Notes: generated from the letters alone by a model not told the origin. Counted from the first letter of the stretch, positions 1-8,595 are shown. The stretch is DNA of 64,000 nucleotides from UBA4744 sp963723165 (GCA_963723165.1 CAVRPP010000003.1:124001-188000); one strand, 5' to 3'. Program-made: numbers and translations.

Positions 1-471
1 GCCGAGTCGTCGGTTCCCGTCGTCATGTTGACGGCCAGGACCGACACCGTCGACATCGTGGTTGGCCTCGAAGCCGGAGCCGACGACTACGTCACGAAAC
101 CGTTTGAGATGCCCGAACTGGTCGCCCGCCTCCGAGCCGCTCTGCGTCGCGCCCGGCAACTGGAACCAACGGAGCGTCTCACCCTGGGTCCCACCCACAT
201 CGACATTGCTGCCCATGCGGTTTTCCGGGACGGCGACGACCTGGGGCTCACGCCTACCGAGTTCCGACTGCTCGTCGAGCTGGCCAGGAGACCGACTCAG
301 GTTTTCACGCGGGAGATGCTGTTGGAACGAGTGTGGGGGTATGGATATTTGGGCGACTCTCGCCTGGTCGACGTGGCCGTTCAACGTCTGCGCGCCAAGA
401 TCGACACCGACCCGACCGAACCCTCTTTGATCCGAACCGTTCGGGGCGTTGGGTACCGGGCAGGACCGTGA
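1..471 (+). CDS. OmpR/PhoB-family response regulator (5' end outside window)
   Basis: Only the C-terminal part is present; the reading frame is open to the first base, so the gene starts upstream. The visible start covers the end of the receiver domain, including the conserved TARxD and the switch-region K in DYVTKPF, where GADDYVTKPF is the classic beta5 motif. It continues into a winged-helix DNA-binding domain (LTPTEFRLLVELARRP, then RVWGYGYLGDSRLVDVAVQRLRAKI). The stop overlaps the GTG start of the following sensor kinase by four bases, so the two are cotranscribed and translationally coupled as a two-component system. The signal sensed is not evident. Confidence 0.95.
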   Translation, partial: AESSVPVVMLTARTDTVDIVVGLEAGADDYVTKPFEMPELVARLRAALRRARQLEPTERLTLGPTHIDIAAHAVFRDGDDLGLTPTEFRLLVELARRPTQVFTREMLLERVWGYGYLGDSRLVDVAVQRLRAKIDTDPTEPSLIRTVRGVGYRAGP

Positions 472-1859
472 GAAGACGACGCGGGTTCCGAACCAGGTTG
501 GTGGCAACCTTCATCGGGTTGATCGCCGGAACGGTGGTTGTGCTCGGAGTTGGTGCCTATCTCTTCGTCAGCAGTTCCCTGCGCGGACAGCTTGTTGAAG
601 ATGCAGTAGAACGGACCAATTTCAATCTCGCGGTTCTGGCCACGGAATGGCTCGACGCGGACCCGACGGCCACCGAATATCAGGAGAGTCCCCTGGCCGA
701 TGCCCTAGCTCTGCGCGGTGACATAGAGGTGTACGTCGACTTCGGTGATGGTGATCCGTTCCTCTCCAAGCCTTCGTTCCTGGCGACCCTCGATCTGGTC
801 TCCGACGACCTGCAGGATATTGTGGCCCGGGGCAACATCGGGCAGGAGTGGATCGAGGTGGACACCACTCCATACCTGGTGGCGGCCGGTCGCCGGCCTC
901 CCAATGGTCCCGACTTCTACTTCTTCTACCCGGCTGGAGAGATCGAGACCGGTCTGGAACGATTGCGGCAGGCGCTGCTGGCCGGTGGCCTCGTGCTCAT
1001 TGTGATCGGTGCTGCAGCGGGTAACTGGGCAGCCCGCCAGGTATTGCGACCGGTGCGCCGGGCAAGTGAGGCGGCCCTCGACATGGCCGGAGGTGATCTC
1101 ACGGTACGCCTCGATGGAAGTTCGGGTGATGAGTTCGGGGCATGGGCCGACGCCTTCAATCGAATGGCCGGATCGCTCCAGGAGACCATCCACCGTCTCG
1201 AGGAAGGCAGAGCTCGCGAACGGAGGTTCGTGGCCGATGTTTCCCATGAGCTCCGCACCCCCATGACCGGACTGGTGAATGAGGCGGCAATGGTCAAAAC
1301 CCATTTGGAGAACCTGCCGGGCGACGGCCGCCGGGTCGCGGAACTTCTGGTCGACGATGTCGCCAGGATGAGACGCCTCGTGGACGATCTGTTGGAGATC
1401 TCCCGCCTCGAGGCAGGCGCCCAGGAAACCCGCCTGGAGCGGGTCGACCTAAGGGAATTCCTGGCTGCAGTGATCGCCGGCCGTCTGCCCGAGGCCCGAT
1501 TGTTGGGAGGAACCGGCACAGCACCCATCGATGTGGATCGGCGGCGCCTGGAACGAATCGTCGGGAACCTCCTCGACAATGCTCGGGTGCATGCCTCGGG
1601 TCGGGACGTCGAGGTCTCCGCCGAGATGGAGACGGACACCCTGGTGGTGGTAGTCGCCGACCGGGGACCCGGCGTCGATCCGGCCGACCTCGGCAGGCTG
1701 TTCGAGCGTTTTGCCGTTGGAGACAAATCTCGCAGCGGAACCGGCACCGGGCTCGGCCTGGCCATCGCCCGCCAGCATGCCGTCCAGATGGGCGGATCGC
1801 TCATTGCCGCTAACCGGCCGGGTGGAGGATTGCGCTTCGAGCTGCGGCTGCCGCTATAA
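468..1859 (+). CDS. HAMP-domain sensor histidine kinase
   Basis: I start it at the GTG overlapping the regulator stop, giving 463 residues; an upstream start would run back into the regulator gene. Order of parts: TM helix at about residues 9-33, an extracytoplasmic sensor loop of about 135 residues, TM2 at about 169-188, HAMP, then a HisKA dimerisation helix with the phospho-acceptor in VSHELRTP (about residue 261). The ATPase domain has the N box (NLLDNA), G1 box (DRGPGVD) and G2 box (GTGTGLGLAIAR). The kinase would autophosphorylate and pass phosphate to the regulator encoded just upstream. The ligand is unknown. Confidence 0.95.
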   Translation: MRRRRGFRTRLVATFIGLIAGTVVVLGVGAYLFVSSSLRGQLVEDAVERTNFNLAVLATEWLDADPTATEYQESPLADALALRGDIEVYVDFGDGDPFLSKPSFLATLDLVSDDLQDIVARGNIGQEWIEVDTTPYLVAAGRRPPNGPDFYFFYPAGEIETGLERLRQALLAGGLVLIVIGAAAGNWAARQVLRPVRRASEAALDMAGGDLTVRLDGSSGDEFGAWADAFNRMAGSLQETIHRLEEGRARERRFVADVSHELRTPMTGLVNEAAMVKTHLENLPGDGRRVAELLVDDVARMRRLVDDLLEISRLEAGAQETRLERVDLREFLAAVIAGRLPEARLLGGTGTAPIDVDRRRLERIVGNLLDNARVHASGRDVEVSAEMETDTLVVVVADRGPGVDPADLGRLFERFAVGDKSRSGTGTGLGLAIARQHAVQMGGSLIAANRPGGGLRFELRLPL

Positions 1860-1930
1860 CCGGATCGTTACCCGTCGGTGATGATCCGGTCACGTCACTG
1901 CAGCAATCTGAAGGCATGAAAGGAGACGTC

Positions 1931-2833
1931 ATGCAATACCACATTTTCGTCCTGCTGGTTGGACTGGCACTCATCGCCTCCGCATGCGGGAGCAGCGTGG
2001 TCGACACGACCGGGGTACCGACCACAACCACGTCCACTACCACCACGCCGACCCCATCGACCACGACCACCTCGACCCCCGCAACCTCAACGGTGGCGGT
2101 GTATTTCTTCCTCGACCAACCCGGAACCAGTAGCCGGTCGGGTCCGTACCTGGTTCCGGTCGCCCGTCAGGTGGCAACAAGCAGCGACGTCGCGGCCGCC
2201 ACCCTCGGCGAACTGCTGAAAGGCCCAACAGACTCGGAAGCCACCTCAGTACCCGCTTTGAGCACCACCATTCCTCCCAACACACTGATTCTCGGTGTCT
2301 CGGTCACCGGGGGGATAGCCGTGGTAGATCTCTCCAAGGAGTATGAGTCCGGGGGTGGCAGCGCCTCGATGGTCGGCCGGCTGGCTCAGGTCGTGTACAC
2401 AATGACAGCCCTGCCCGGCATCGACTCGGTCTCTTTCTATCTCGACGGCGAGCCGGCGACCGCCTTCTCGGGAGAGGGAATCCTCATCGAACAAACCGTC
2501 GATCGGAGCAGCTACACCGATCAAGTCCCGGGGATCCTGGTTGACATTCCGGCCTACGGTCGCGAACCGGGCAACCCTGCCCACATCACCGGTGTGGCGG
2601 CTGCCTTTGAGGCCGTCTTTCAAGTTGCCGTCACCGATCGGGATGGTCTCATCCTGAACGAGACCTTTGTGATGACCGACAACGGCATGGGTTGGGGCAA
2701 TTTCGATGCCCTGATCACGTACGAAGTCGATGAACCACAATGGGGCTCGCTCATCGTGTGGGAGAACTCGGCTAAGGACGGCGGTCAGATCAACGTCCGG
2801 GAATACCCGGTCTGGTTGACCCCCGGATCGTGA
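1931..2833 (+). CDS. GerMN/Gmad2-domain lipoprotein
   Basis: Start chosen at the ATG at 1931 because AAAGGAGA sits just upstream of it; the ATG at 1916 is part of that ribosome-binding site region. The 300-residue product has a lipoprotein signal peptide with lipobox IASAC, then a Thr/Pro-rich linker. A GerMN domain follows (ELLKGPT, then VAVVDLS-like and SVSFYLDGEP), and a C-terminal Ig-like Gmad2 domain (VAAAFEAVFQVAV, NFDALITYE). Proteins of this type are surface lipoproteins of Gram-positive and actinobacterial envelopes, and many accompany two-component systems. It lies 70 bp behind the kinase, so it may belong to the same operon or be its target. Molecular role not known. Confidence 0.85.
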   Translation: MQYHIFVLLVGLALIASACGSSVVDTTGVPTTTTSTTTTPTPSTTTTSTPATSTVAVYFFLDQPGTSSRSGPYLVPVARQVATSSDVAAATLGELLKGPTDSEATSVPALSTTIPPNTLILGVSVTGGIAVVDLSKEYESGGGSASMVGRLAQVVYTMTALPGIDSVSFYLDGEPATAFSGEGILIEQTVDRSSYTDQVPGILVDIPAYGREPGNPAHITGVAAAFEAVFQVAVTDRDGLILNETFVMTDNGMGWGNFDALITYEVDEPQWGSLIVWENSAKDGGQINVREYPVWLTPGS

Positions 2834-2836
2834 GCC

Positions 2837-3817
2837 TTACAGGGTGCCTGCTTCGATCGCAGCTATGCGGTCGAGGCCGGCCTGGCCGCACAGCGAACTG
2901 AGCGAACTCACCCCGGCCGCAATTTGCTGCTTCACCATCGATAGCAGAGTCCCGTCGGCAACCACAGCGGCCAGATTCGAACCAGGACAGGTTGTTGCCG
3001 CGTAGTCACGGTGGCCGGCAATAGTCGCAGGACCAACCCCGAATCTGACCGACGCCCACGCCAGCACGTTGGCCAACGAAGCGAGCTGGGCAGCCGGGAT
3101 GACCTGCTGATCGAAGTGACCGTCGCAGCAGACGAGGAAGTGTCCGGTCGGGTCGTATTCGGTGAACGTGTCACCTCTGGCCGAAACCGGTCTTCCCTCG
3201 TATATGTGTCCGTTGGCGTCGATCAGATAGTGGTAAGCCACGTCCGGCCATCCGCTTTCCTGGTGGTAATTCTGATAGGAGCGGATACGGCCCGGCGCTT
3301 TGGTATTGCTGCCCATGGCCACGGCGGTGTGGTGCACGGTGAGCCGCTCGATCTGGTGTTCAACCAACTGTCCCTGGAGCGGAGCCGCACCCCAGGCAGC
3401 TTTGCAGATGACCTCCGTGCTCCCGGCCGTGCCGGAGGGGACAGTCGTCGTGGGGGGAGTCGTGGTCGTCGTTGCCGCCGACGTTGTGGTGGTTTCGGCG
3501 GAAGCGGTCGTGGTGGTCGAAGCTTCGGTCGTCGTCGTCGGGGCTGCCGTGGTTGTGGTCAAATCGGTTGTCGTTGTCGATGGAGCCGTTGTGGATGTCG
3601 CCTCGGCAGCAGCCCCTGCGGTCGTGACCGTCGATCCGGACAGAATGGTGGAGGCGGTCGCCGGAACCGTGTCTCCGACCAGGGCCGCCTCGGCAGATCC
3701 CGTGGATGGCACAGGGTTGCCGGGTCGTAGCCAAGCCCACCCTCCAGCCGCCCCGGCCCCAACCAGCACCCCCAGCATGGCCAGAAAACTCCGGCGACTG
3801 GGTCTTGCGTCGCTCAC
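2837..3817 (-). CDS. Tat-exported PGRP/N-acetylmuramoyl-L-alanine amidase
   Basis: 326 residues beginning with GTG. The N-terminus carries a twin-arginine signal (RRSFLA at about 8-13, followed by a hydrophobic stretch), then a long Thr/Ser-rich linker (about residues 60-125). The C-terminal PGRP/amidase_2 domain shows the expected zinc ligands: the second His of LTVHHTA, the His of AGHRD and the Cys of TTCPG. A Tyr in YHYLID matches the conserved catalytic region. It should cleave the bond between MurNAc and L-Ala in peptidoglycan, outside the membrane. It is convergent with the GerMN gene (three bases apart) and divergent from the 3957 gene. Confidence 0.9.
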   Translation of the reverse strand: MSDARPSRRSFLAMLGVLVGAGAAGGWAWLRPGNPVPSTGSAEAALVGDTVPATASTILSGSTVTTAGAAAEATSTTAPSTTTTDLTTTTAAPTTTTEASTTTTASAETTTTSAATTTTTPPTTTVPSGTAGSTEVICKAAWGAAPLQGQLVEHQIERLTVHHTAVAMGSNTKAPGRIRSYQNYHQESGWPDVAYHYLIDANGHIYEGRPVSARGDTFTEYDPTGHFLVCCDGHFDQQVIPAAQLASLANVLAWASVRFGVGPATIAGHRDYAATTCPGSNLAAVVADGTLLSMVKQQIAAGVSSLSSLCGQAGLDRIAAIEAGTL

Positions 3818-3879
3818 GGGACGTGACGGTAGCAGTGGGACGCCTTCATCCTTCCCATTCCCTTCCTACGCCCGGCTGT

Positions 3880-3896
3880 TTAGGGACTTTCGCCCC
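3880..3896 (+). promoter_or_regulatory. DosR/DevR-like box (TTAGGGACTTTCGCCCC)
   Basis: The sequence TTAGGGACTTTCGCCCC closely follows the left half and centre of the mycobacterial DosR consensus (GGGACTWWAGTCCC). It is 60 bp upstream of the 3957 gene and 63 bp upstream of the divergent amidase gene. A near-identical motif precedes the paralogue on the other strand (4999-5014). The function is inferred from resemblance and repetition only. Confidence 0.45.
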
Positions 3897-3956
3897 TGTC
3901 AAAACATCACCCCGGTTGCGCACACTCGTCACAAGCCTCGAGAGACGTCGGCACGT

Positions 3957-4415
3957 TTGTTCATTTACTACTACGCACAACTGCACAAGCCTTTTGACAA
4001 GGTCGAAGACCGGGTGTGCCATCTGCTCAGAGACCTCACCGGTTGGGCCGATGCCGCCTATCGCGACGGTGAAGAGCTCCGTGCCCGCGTCGGCGTTGGT
4101 GGGAAACACAGCGTGATCGCCAAAACCGTCACCCTGCAGGTCGGACGTCCGGCGCGAACGCCGCATCAGACGACGATTCCTCTTTCCTGGAAGGCCACCG
4201 GAGCACCCGGCTTGTTCCCCCAGATGAACGCCGACCTCACCATCGCTCGACTGGGGCCCGATATGGCTCAAATCGGTTTCAGCGGCTCCTATGAACCCCC
4301 GGGAGGTCCGGTAGGGCAGGCGATCGACGGGGCACTCCTCCACCGAATTGCCGAATCGAGCGTGAAAGGCTTCGTCGATCGCATCGTCGAAGCCGTCGAC
4401 GACACGATCGGTTAG
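3957..4415 (+). CDS. SRPBCC-like protein, paralogue A
   Basis: 152 residues from a TTG start; chosen because the paralogue on the opposite strand begins with the equivalent MFVYYF, whereas this one reads MFIYYY. The ribosome-binding site is weak. No catalytic motif is visible. The C-terminal half (PLSWKATGAPGLFP, LDADL-like MNADLTIARLGP, GFSGSYEPPGGPVG, LHRIAESSVKGFVDR) resembles actinobacterial START/polyketide-cyclase-like proteins with a hydrophobic ligand pocket. Its last four bases overlap the end of paralogue B, which is convergent. The upstream DosR-like box suggests induction under low oxygen or nitric oxide, as inference. Confidence 0.7.
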   Translation: MFIYYYAQLHKPFDKVEDRVCHLLRDLTGWADAAYRDGEELRARVGVGGKHSVIAKTVTLQVGRPARTPHQTTIPLSWKATGAPGLFPQMNADLTIARLGPDMAQIGFSGSYEPPGGPVGQAIDGALLHRIAESSVKGFVDRIVEAVDDTIG

Positions 4416-4897
4416 CGGACCGGCTTCGGCAAGGAAGCAACCTCGCCGTTGCCCTCGACCACGTGTGCGACCCGGTCGACGAAACTCTTGACGCTCGCTT
4501 CCGCGACACGGTGCAACACGGCTCGGTCGAGCACTCGACCGAGCGGACCAAGCGGCGGTGCGTATGTGCCGCGCAGCGTTATCTGACTCAGCTCGGGCCC
4601 AACGGCAGCCACGATCAAATCTGCGTCGAGTTTCGGGAACAACCCCGGAGTCCCGGTCGCTTCCCAAGCAAACGGGATGGTCGTCTGTTGGGCTCCCCGC
4701 AGCGGAGTTCCCGACAGGACCTGAACGGCTTTCGCCATCATTGGAAGGTCACCACCCAAGGCAACCCGGTCGCGGAGATGTTCACCCTCCCGGTAGGCCG
4801 CATCGGCAAACGGTCCGAGGTTGTTGAGCTGGGCAACCAGCGCGGACTCAACCTCGCCAAAGGGTCGTTTCACATGTACGAAGTAGTAGACGAACAT
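4412..4897 (-). CDS. SRPBCC-like protein, paralogue B
   Basis: 161 residues, ATG start preceded by GTGGAG. Clearly homologous to paralogue A along the whole length: both begin with MF-aromatic-aromatic, share an AAYR-DGE/EGE segment, QTTIP and the C-terminal VDR helix. The C-terminus is a little longer (GNGEVASLPKPVR). Fold assignment to SRPBCC is by resemblance only. The two genes face each other and overlap by four bases, so full-length transcripts would be mutually antisense. Its own promoter region (4898-5030) holds a second DosR-like box. Confidence 0.7.
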   Translation of the reverse strand: MFVYYFVHVKRPFGEVESALVAQLNNLGPFADAAYREGEHLRDRVALGGDLPMMAKAVQVLSGTPLRGAQQTTIPFAWEATGTPGLFPKLDADLIVAAVGPELSQITLRGTYAPPLGPLGRVLDRAVLHRVAEASVKSFVDRVAHVVEGNGEVASLPKPVR

Positions 4898-4998
4898 AAG
4901 GCGCACTCCACGCCCCTCCCCCGGTCTCGAGCCGACCATCGGCCGTTTCTCAGAACCTCCTTTTATCAAACATAGAACGAAAACGGTGAAGAAACCAC

Positions 4999-5014
4999 GG
5001 CCGATAGTCCCTAG
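4999..5014 (-). promoter_or_regulatory. DosR/DevR-like box (CTAGGGACTATCGGCC)
   Basis: On the minus strand this reads CTAGGGACTATCGGCC, matching the box at 3880-3896 in TAGGGACT-N-TCG-S-CC. It lies about 100 bp upstream of paralogue B and just past the end of the endonuclease V-like gene. Two independent copies in front of two paralogous genes make chance less likely. It is still a motif call without experimental support. Confidence 0.45.
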
Positions 5015-5030
5015 CCGAACGGCCCTTGGA

Positions 5031-5762
5031 CTAACTCTTGCCTCGGTGCTCAGGTCGCACGGCCGGCGCTTCATCTGGACGGTGTCCGGCGTCGGTTCTG
5101 GCCGTCCGGGCCAGGCGGCGGGCCTCGCGTAAAGGCTCCGGAGTCCGGCTACTCCAGGTCGAGGACAAGACCACCAACCGGGCGGTGTCGGGAGAGGTTC
5201 TCCATCCGCCATGAACGGCCAACGGCCGGCAACCTGCGCGGGTGCGCACCCAGCCACCAACTACCTCTTCTCCCAGGACAAGCTCGCTGGTAGCTCCCGC
5301 TTCGTTCGATTGCGGCCAATCCCCGGTCGCGAGAAGGGGACGGTGGGTCACGCCGACGGTGGGGACTCCAAGAACCATTCCGAGGTGGAGAGCCAATCCG
5401 GCCCGCCGCGGGTGATCGAGGCCGGTGGCATTGACGATCAGCACCGCTGGAAGCTCGCCCAGCGCCCGTATGACGGCCTCGAGCAGGGGGCCCTCCCTTA
5501 CGGCAAGGTACCCGCTCCGATACGGTCCGCCCGCCCGGCCGCCGATGGCCACCCCGGCGTCGATGTGACCGTCTTGAACCACCGCTGCGCCCGCCCAACC
5601 GGCCTCATCCACTTTTCCGGATCCGTGCCCGCCCCTCCCGAAACACACAAACACCCCACCGACGGACTCATCCCCGGTGAAGGTCTGCTGCCCGCCGCGC
5701 AGGTCCCCGGCCAGGGACTCCTGGAGTCGGGAGAGCCGGGCGAAAGACGTCGGCCAGGTCAC
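5031..5762 (-). CDS. Endonuclease V family protein with altered active site
   Basis: 243 residues from the GTG at 5762; an ATG at 5810 would add 16 residues. The family pattern is clear: GYLAVREGP, LDHPRRAGLALHLG, VPTVGVTHR and a CRPLAVHGGWR segment matching the C-terminal CNPLFIATGHR of E. coli Nfi. Active endonuclease V, which cuts next to deoxyinosine, needs two metal-binding Asp residues. The Asp in the GxDV strand is Phe here (residue 38, VGGVFVCF), and the Asp of VDGHG is Asn (residue 111, LIVNATG). The Glu of REGP is kept (residue 90). It may be an inactive binder or have lost function. Divergent from the sirtuin gene. Confidence 0.8.
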   Translation of the reverse strand: MTWPTSFARLSRLQESLAGDLRGGQQTFTGDESVGGVFVCFGRGGHGSGKVDEAGWAGAAVVQDGHIDAGVAIGGRAGGPYRSGYLAVREGPLLEAVIRALGELPAVLIVNATGLDHPRRAGLALHLGMVLGVPTVGVTHRPLLATGDWPQSNEAGATSELVLGEEVVGGWVRTRAGCRPLAVHGGWRTSPDTARLVVLSSTWSSRTPEPLREARRLARTARTDAGHRPDEAPAVRPEHRGKS

Positions 5763-5826
5763 GGTGTAATCGTATGCCGAAACGGCCCGGGTAATACACT
5801 GACGACACATCCATCCGGAGGAATGC

Positions 5827-6528
5827 GTGCTGGAAGAGGCCGTAGCCGCGCTACGAAAGGCTGCCCGGCCGGTGACCTTCTCGGGGGCCGGTCTCAGCGC
5901 CGAGTCGGGTGTCCCGACGTTCCGTGAGGCACAGACGGGGTTGTGGTCCAGATATGACCCGATGATGCTGGCCAGCCCGGACGGCTTCGCGGCTGAGCCG
6001 GAAACGGTCATCAACTGGTACAACGAGCGCCGGCGCACGATTGCAGCGGCGCTACCCAACCCGGCTCATGTGGCCATGGCCGGCCGACATGACATCGTCC
6101 ATATCACCCAAAACGTCGACGATCTGCTGGAACGGGCCGGCGCCCGCGATGTCGTCCACCTGCACGGCTCCATGAACCAGGACATATGCAGTGCAGCATG
6201 CGGACATCGCGAAGTTGTCGACCTGGCCCACCCTCACCCGCTCCGCCCGTGCCCGCGTTGTGGCGAACCAATGCGGCCAGGCGTTGTTTGGTTCGGCGAG
6301 CAATTGCCCCCGGCCGAATGGCGCCGTGCCGATGAACTTGCCGCCCGGGCTGACGTGTTTATCGTCATCGGGACCAGTGCTCAGGTCTATCCGGCGGCCG
6401 GGCTCATCACAACCGCCAGAGCGAGTGGTGCCACAGTCATCGTGGTCAACATCGAACCCGACTCTGCTGCGGGCCTCCACCTCACCGGCCCCGCCGGCCA
6501 GATCGTGCCGCAACTCCTGGAGCGGTGA
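5827..6528 (+). CDS. cobB: Sir2-family NAD-dependent protein deacylase
   Basis: 233 residues. GTG start at 5827 preceded by GGAGG with five-base spacing; the ATG at 5823 is in another frame. Motifs in order: GAGLSAESGVPTFR (NAD binding), TQNVDDLLERAG, HLHGS with the catalytic His, a zinc site formed by CSAAC and CPRC, VVWFGE, and GTSAQVYPAAGL. A WYNERRR segment places Tyr and Arg where SIRT5 and E. coli CobB use them to bind acidic acyl groups, so it may remove succinyl or malonyl as well as acetyl groups from lysine. It is cytoplasmic and monocistronic. Confidence 0.93.
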   Translation: MLEEAVAALRKAARPVTFSGAGLSAESGVPTFREAQTGLWSRYDPMMLASPDGFAAEPETVINWYNERRRTIAAALPNPAHVAMAGRHDIVHITQNVDDLLERAGARDVVHLHGSMNQDICSAACGHREVVDLAHPHPLRPCPRCGEPMRPGVVWFGEQLPPAEWRRADELAARADVFIVIGTSAQVYPAAGLITTARASGATVIVVNIEPDSAAGLHLTGPAGQIVPQLLER

Positions 6529-6598
6529 GCTGCAGCCGACCGGTGCGTCAGCGTTTGGCAGGGGCATCGCCGCCTACGAAAAAGCGGAGAACGAAGAA

Positions 6599-7213
6599 CT
6601 ACTTCTTGGCGGCCTCGTAGTACGGATTCGATCCGGAGGCATGATCCGTCACGTCGATGACCTGGCCAATGTCCGCAATGGCGTCCCTGAGGATGCGTTC
6701 GATTCCTTGACCGAGAGTGACAGCCGCCATCCCACAACCCTGGCAACCGCCCATCAAGCGGAGGTAAACATCGGCGCCCTCGACGCCGACCAGTTCGGCC
6801 GCTCCCCCGTGACCGGCAATAGCCGGATTCACATGAGTGGCCAGCACCTGGGCCACCTGGTCCGCCAACGGACCGCTCAGCTCGCCGACCGGTTCGCTTC
6901 CGATGGCCGGGCTGGGGCTGTTCGGGTTGTTCATGGCCAAGCCCTGAGCAGTCAAGTCCAGCGAAGCTCCACCCAGTTTGTCGATGTCGCTCTCGGGAAC
7001 CGCAACAACCAAATCCCCGTGCCGATCAAGGTGGTCGGATTCTGCACGATCAGCGACGGGTACAAAACTCAATTCGTATGCGAACTGGTTGCCCTGGATG
7101 CCGGTGACCTCAACCAGGAGCGCGTATTCCTCGTCGCCCGGTTCTTGATCACGAATCTCGATGATCTTCTCGAGTGCCGTTTCCGACACGGACAGGATGT
7201 TTTCGTCGCTCAT
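6599..7213 (-). CDS. NfuA-like Fe-S cluster carrier protein
   Basis: 204 residues; ATG at 7213 with a strong GGAGG five bases upstream. The N-terminal part looks like an A-type carrier (IscA-like) domain without its usual cysteines (EKIIEIRDQEP). The C-terminal Nfu domain (from about residue 115) has the cluster-binding CxxC in GGCQGCGMAAVTLGQGIE. Such proteins hold a 4Fe-4S cluster between two subunits and deliver it to client enzymes. It is convergent with the sirtuin gene and sits alone rather than in a suf operon. Confidence 0.9.
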   Translation of the reverse strand: MSDENILSVSETALEKIIEIRDQEPGDEEYALLVEVTGIQGNQFAYELSFVPVADRAESDHLDRHGDLVVAVPESDIDKLGGASLDLTAQGLAMNNPNSPSPAIGSEPVGELSGPLADQVAQVLATHVNPAIAGHGGAAELVGVEGADVYLRLMGGCQGCGMAAVTLGQGIERILRDAIADIGQVIDVTDHASGSNPYYEAAKK

Positions 7214-7354
7214 ACAGCCTCCGTAGGAGCGGCATGCTAACCAGTTGCGGGACATCAGTCATGAGCGAACATACCCGGGGTACTCAAAAGCCGGGTCATG
7301 ACGGAAGGCCGAAAGCGCTCCGCCATAGGCCCCTCCGCGCGCCATCATGGGTTT

Positions 7355-8581
7355 ATGGCTCGCGTTCTGTTGATCCTTCCCACCGGCACCTATCGAGCCA
7401 CCGATTTCATCGAAGCGGCTGCTGCCCTCAATGCCGACGTCATCGTCGCGTCGGAAGAGAACATGGTGCTCGCCGATCAGCTGGGGGATGACTTTCTGCT
7501 CATCGACTGTTCCCGGCCCGAGGAGTCTGCTCGTCGAATCGTGGAGCTGGGTGATCGCCAACCCCTGGACGCCATCGTCCCGGTCGATGACCAGGGTGTT
7601 CTCATCGCGGCCCTGGCGGCCGAGCTGCTTGGACTGAATCACAACCCGCCCGCCGCCGTTGCCCTGACCCGAAACAAAGTGATGCTGCGAAGAGCTCTGA
7701 AAGATGCGGAAATATCGCAGCCGGCTTTCGAACTGGCCGGCCCTACAGACGACGTGGCGGCGCTGGCCGACCTGATCGGATTTCCGGTTGTGCTCAAGCC
7801 GTTGTCGATGTCGGCGAGCCGCGGAGTCATTCGTGCCGACAACGCCGAAACAGCCCGGGCGGCAGCCGAACGTATCAGGAGAATCTTGATGGTCGGCGGG
7901 CACAACCCGAGCGAACCCATTCTGGTCGAGCAGTACATCCCCGGTGTCGAACTTGCCGTCGAGGGCGTCCTGCGCAGCGGTGTGCTCGAAGTTCTGGCGT
8001 TCTTCGACAAACCGGACCCGTTGGAAGGGCCGTTCTTCGAAGAGACCCTCTTCATCACCCCGTCACGGCTGCATCCGGAGATGCTCGAAGAGGTTGAGCG
8101 GGTCACCGCCCGGGCCGTTCGAGCGATGGGGTTGCAGGAGGGCCCGATTCACGCCGAGTTACGGGTCGACGGAAGCCGGGTGACGTTTCTCGAAGCGGCG
8201 GCCCGTTCAATCGGTGGCTTATGCGGGCGATCTCTGCGTTTTGGTTTGCTCGGTAGTCCACTCGAAGTGGTGCTGTTGCGCCAGGCGCTCGGGCGGCCGC
8301 TCCGCAGGATCCGAAGGGAAGACCAGGCCTCCGGAGTGATGATGCTTCCCATCCCCCGGGCCGGGATCCTCGAGGCCGTTCACGGCACGGATCGGGCTCG
8401 GGCGGTTCCCGGGATTACGGAGGTTGATATCACCATCCCTCCGGGAAGAAGGGTCTGGCCGCTTCCGGAGGCCGATCGGTACCTAGGGTTCCTCTTCGCC
8501 GCGGGCCCGAAACCCGAAAATGTCGAACAAGCCCTGCGCCGCGGATTTGACTGCCTCGACATTGTGATCGACGCTGACTGA
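7355..8581 (+). CDS. ATP-grasp domain carboxylate-amine ligase
   Basis: 408 residues from ATG at 7355 (MARVLLILPTGTYRA). The N-terminal domain is a pre-ATP-grasp Rossmann fold (residues 1-100). The central ATP-grasp domain has GFPVVLKPLSMSASRGV, ILVEQYIPGVELAVEG and the metal-binding HAELRVDGSRVTFLEAAARSIGG. The C-terminal domain resembles that of L-amino-acid ligases. The enzyme should form an acyl phosphate with ATP and join it to an amine; the substrates cannot be read from sequence. It stands apart, between convergent and divergent neighbours, with a weak ribosome-binding site. Confidence 0.85.
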   Translation: MARVLLILPTGTYRATDFIEAAAALNADVIVASEENMVLADQLGDDFLLIDCSRPEESARRIVELGDRQPLDAIVPVDDQGVLIAALAAELLGLNHNPPAAVALTRNKVMLRRALKDAEISQPAFELAGPTDDVAALADLIGFPVVLKPLSMSASRGVIRADNAETARAAAERIRRILMVGGHNPSEPILVEQYIPGVELAVEGVLRSGVLEVLAFFDKPDPLEGPFFEETLFITPSRLHPEMLEEVERVTARAVRAMGLQEGPIHAELRVDGSRVTFLEAAARSIGGLCGRSLRFGLLGSPLEVVLLRQALGRPLRRIRREDQASGVMMLPIPRAGILEAVHGTDRARAVPGITEVDITIPPGRRVWPLPEADRYLGFLFAAGPKPENVEQALRRGFDCLDIVIDAD

Positions 8582-8595
8582 GTGGCGGTGGCTGC

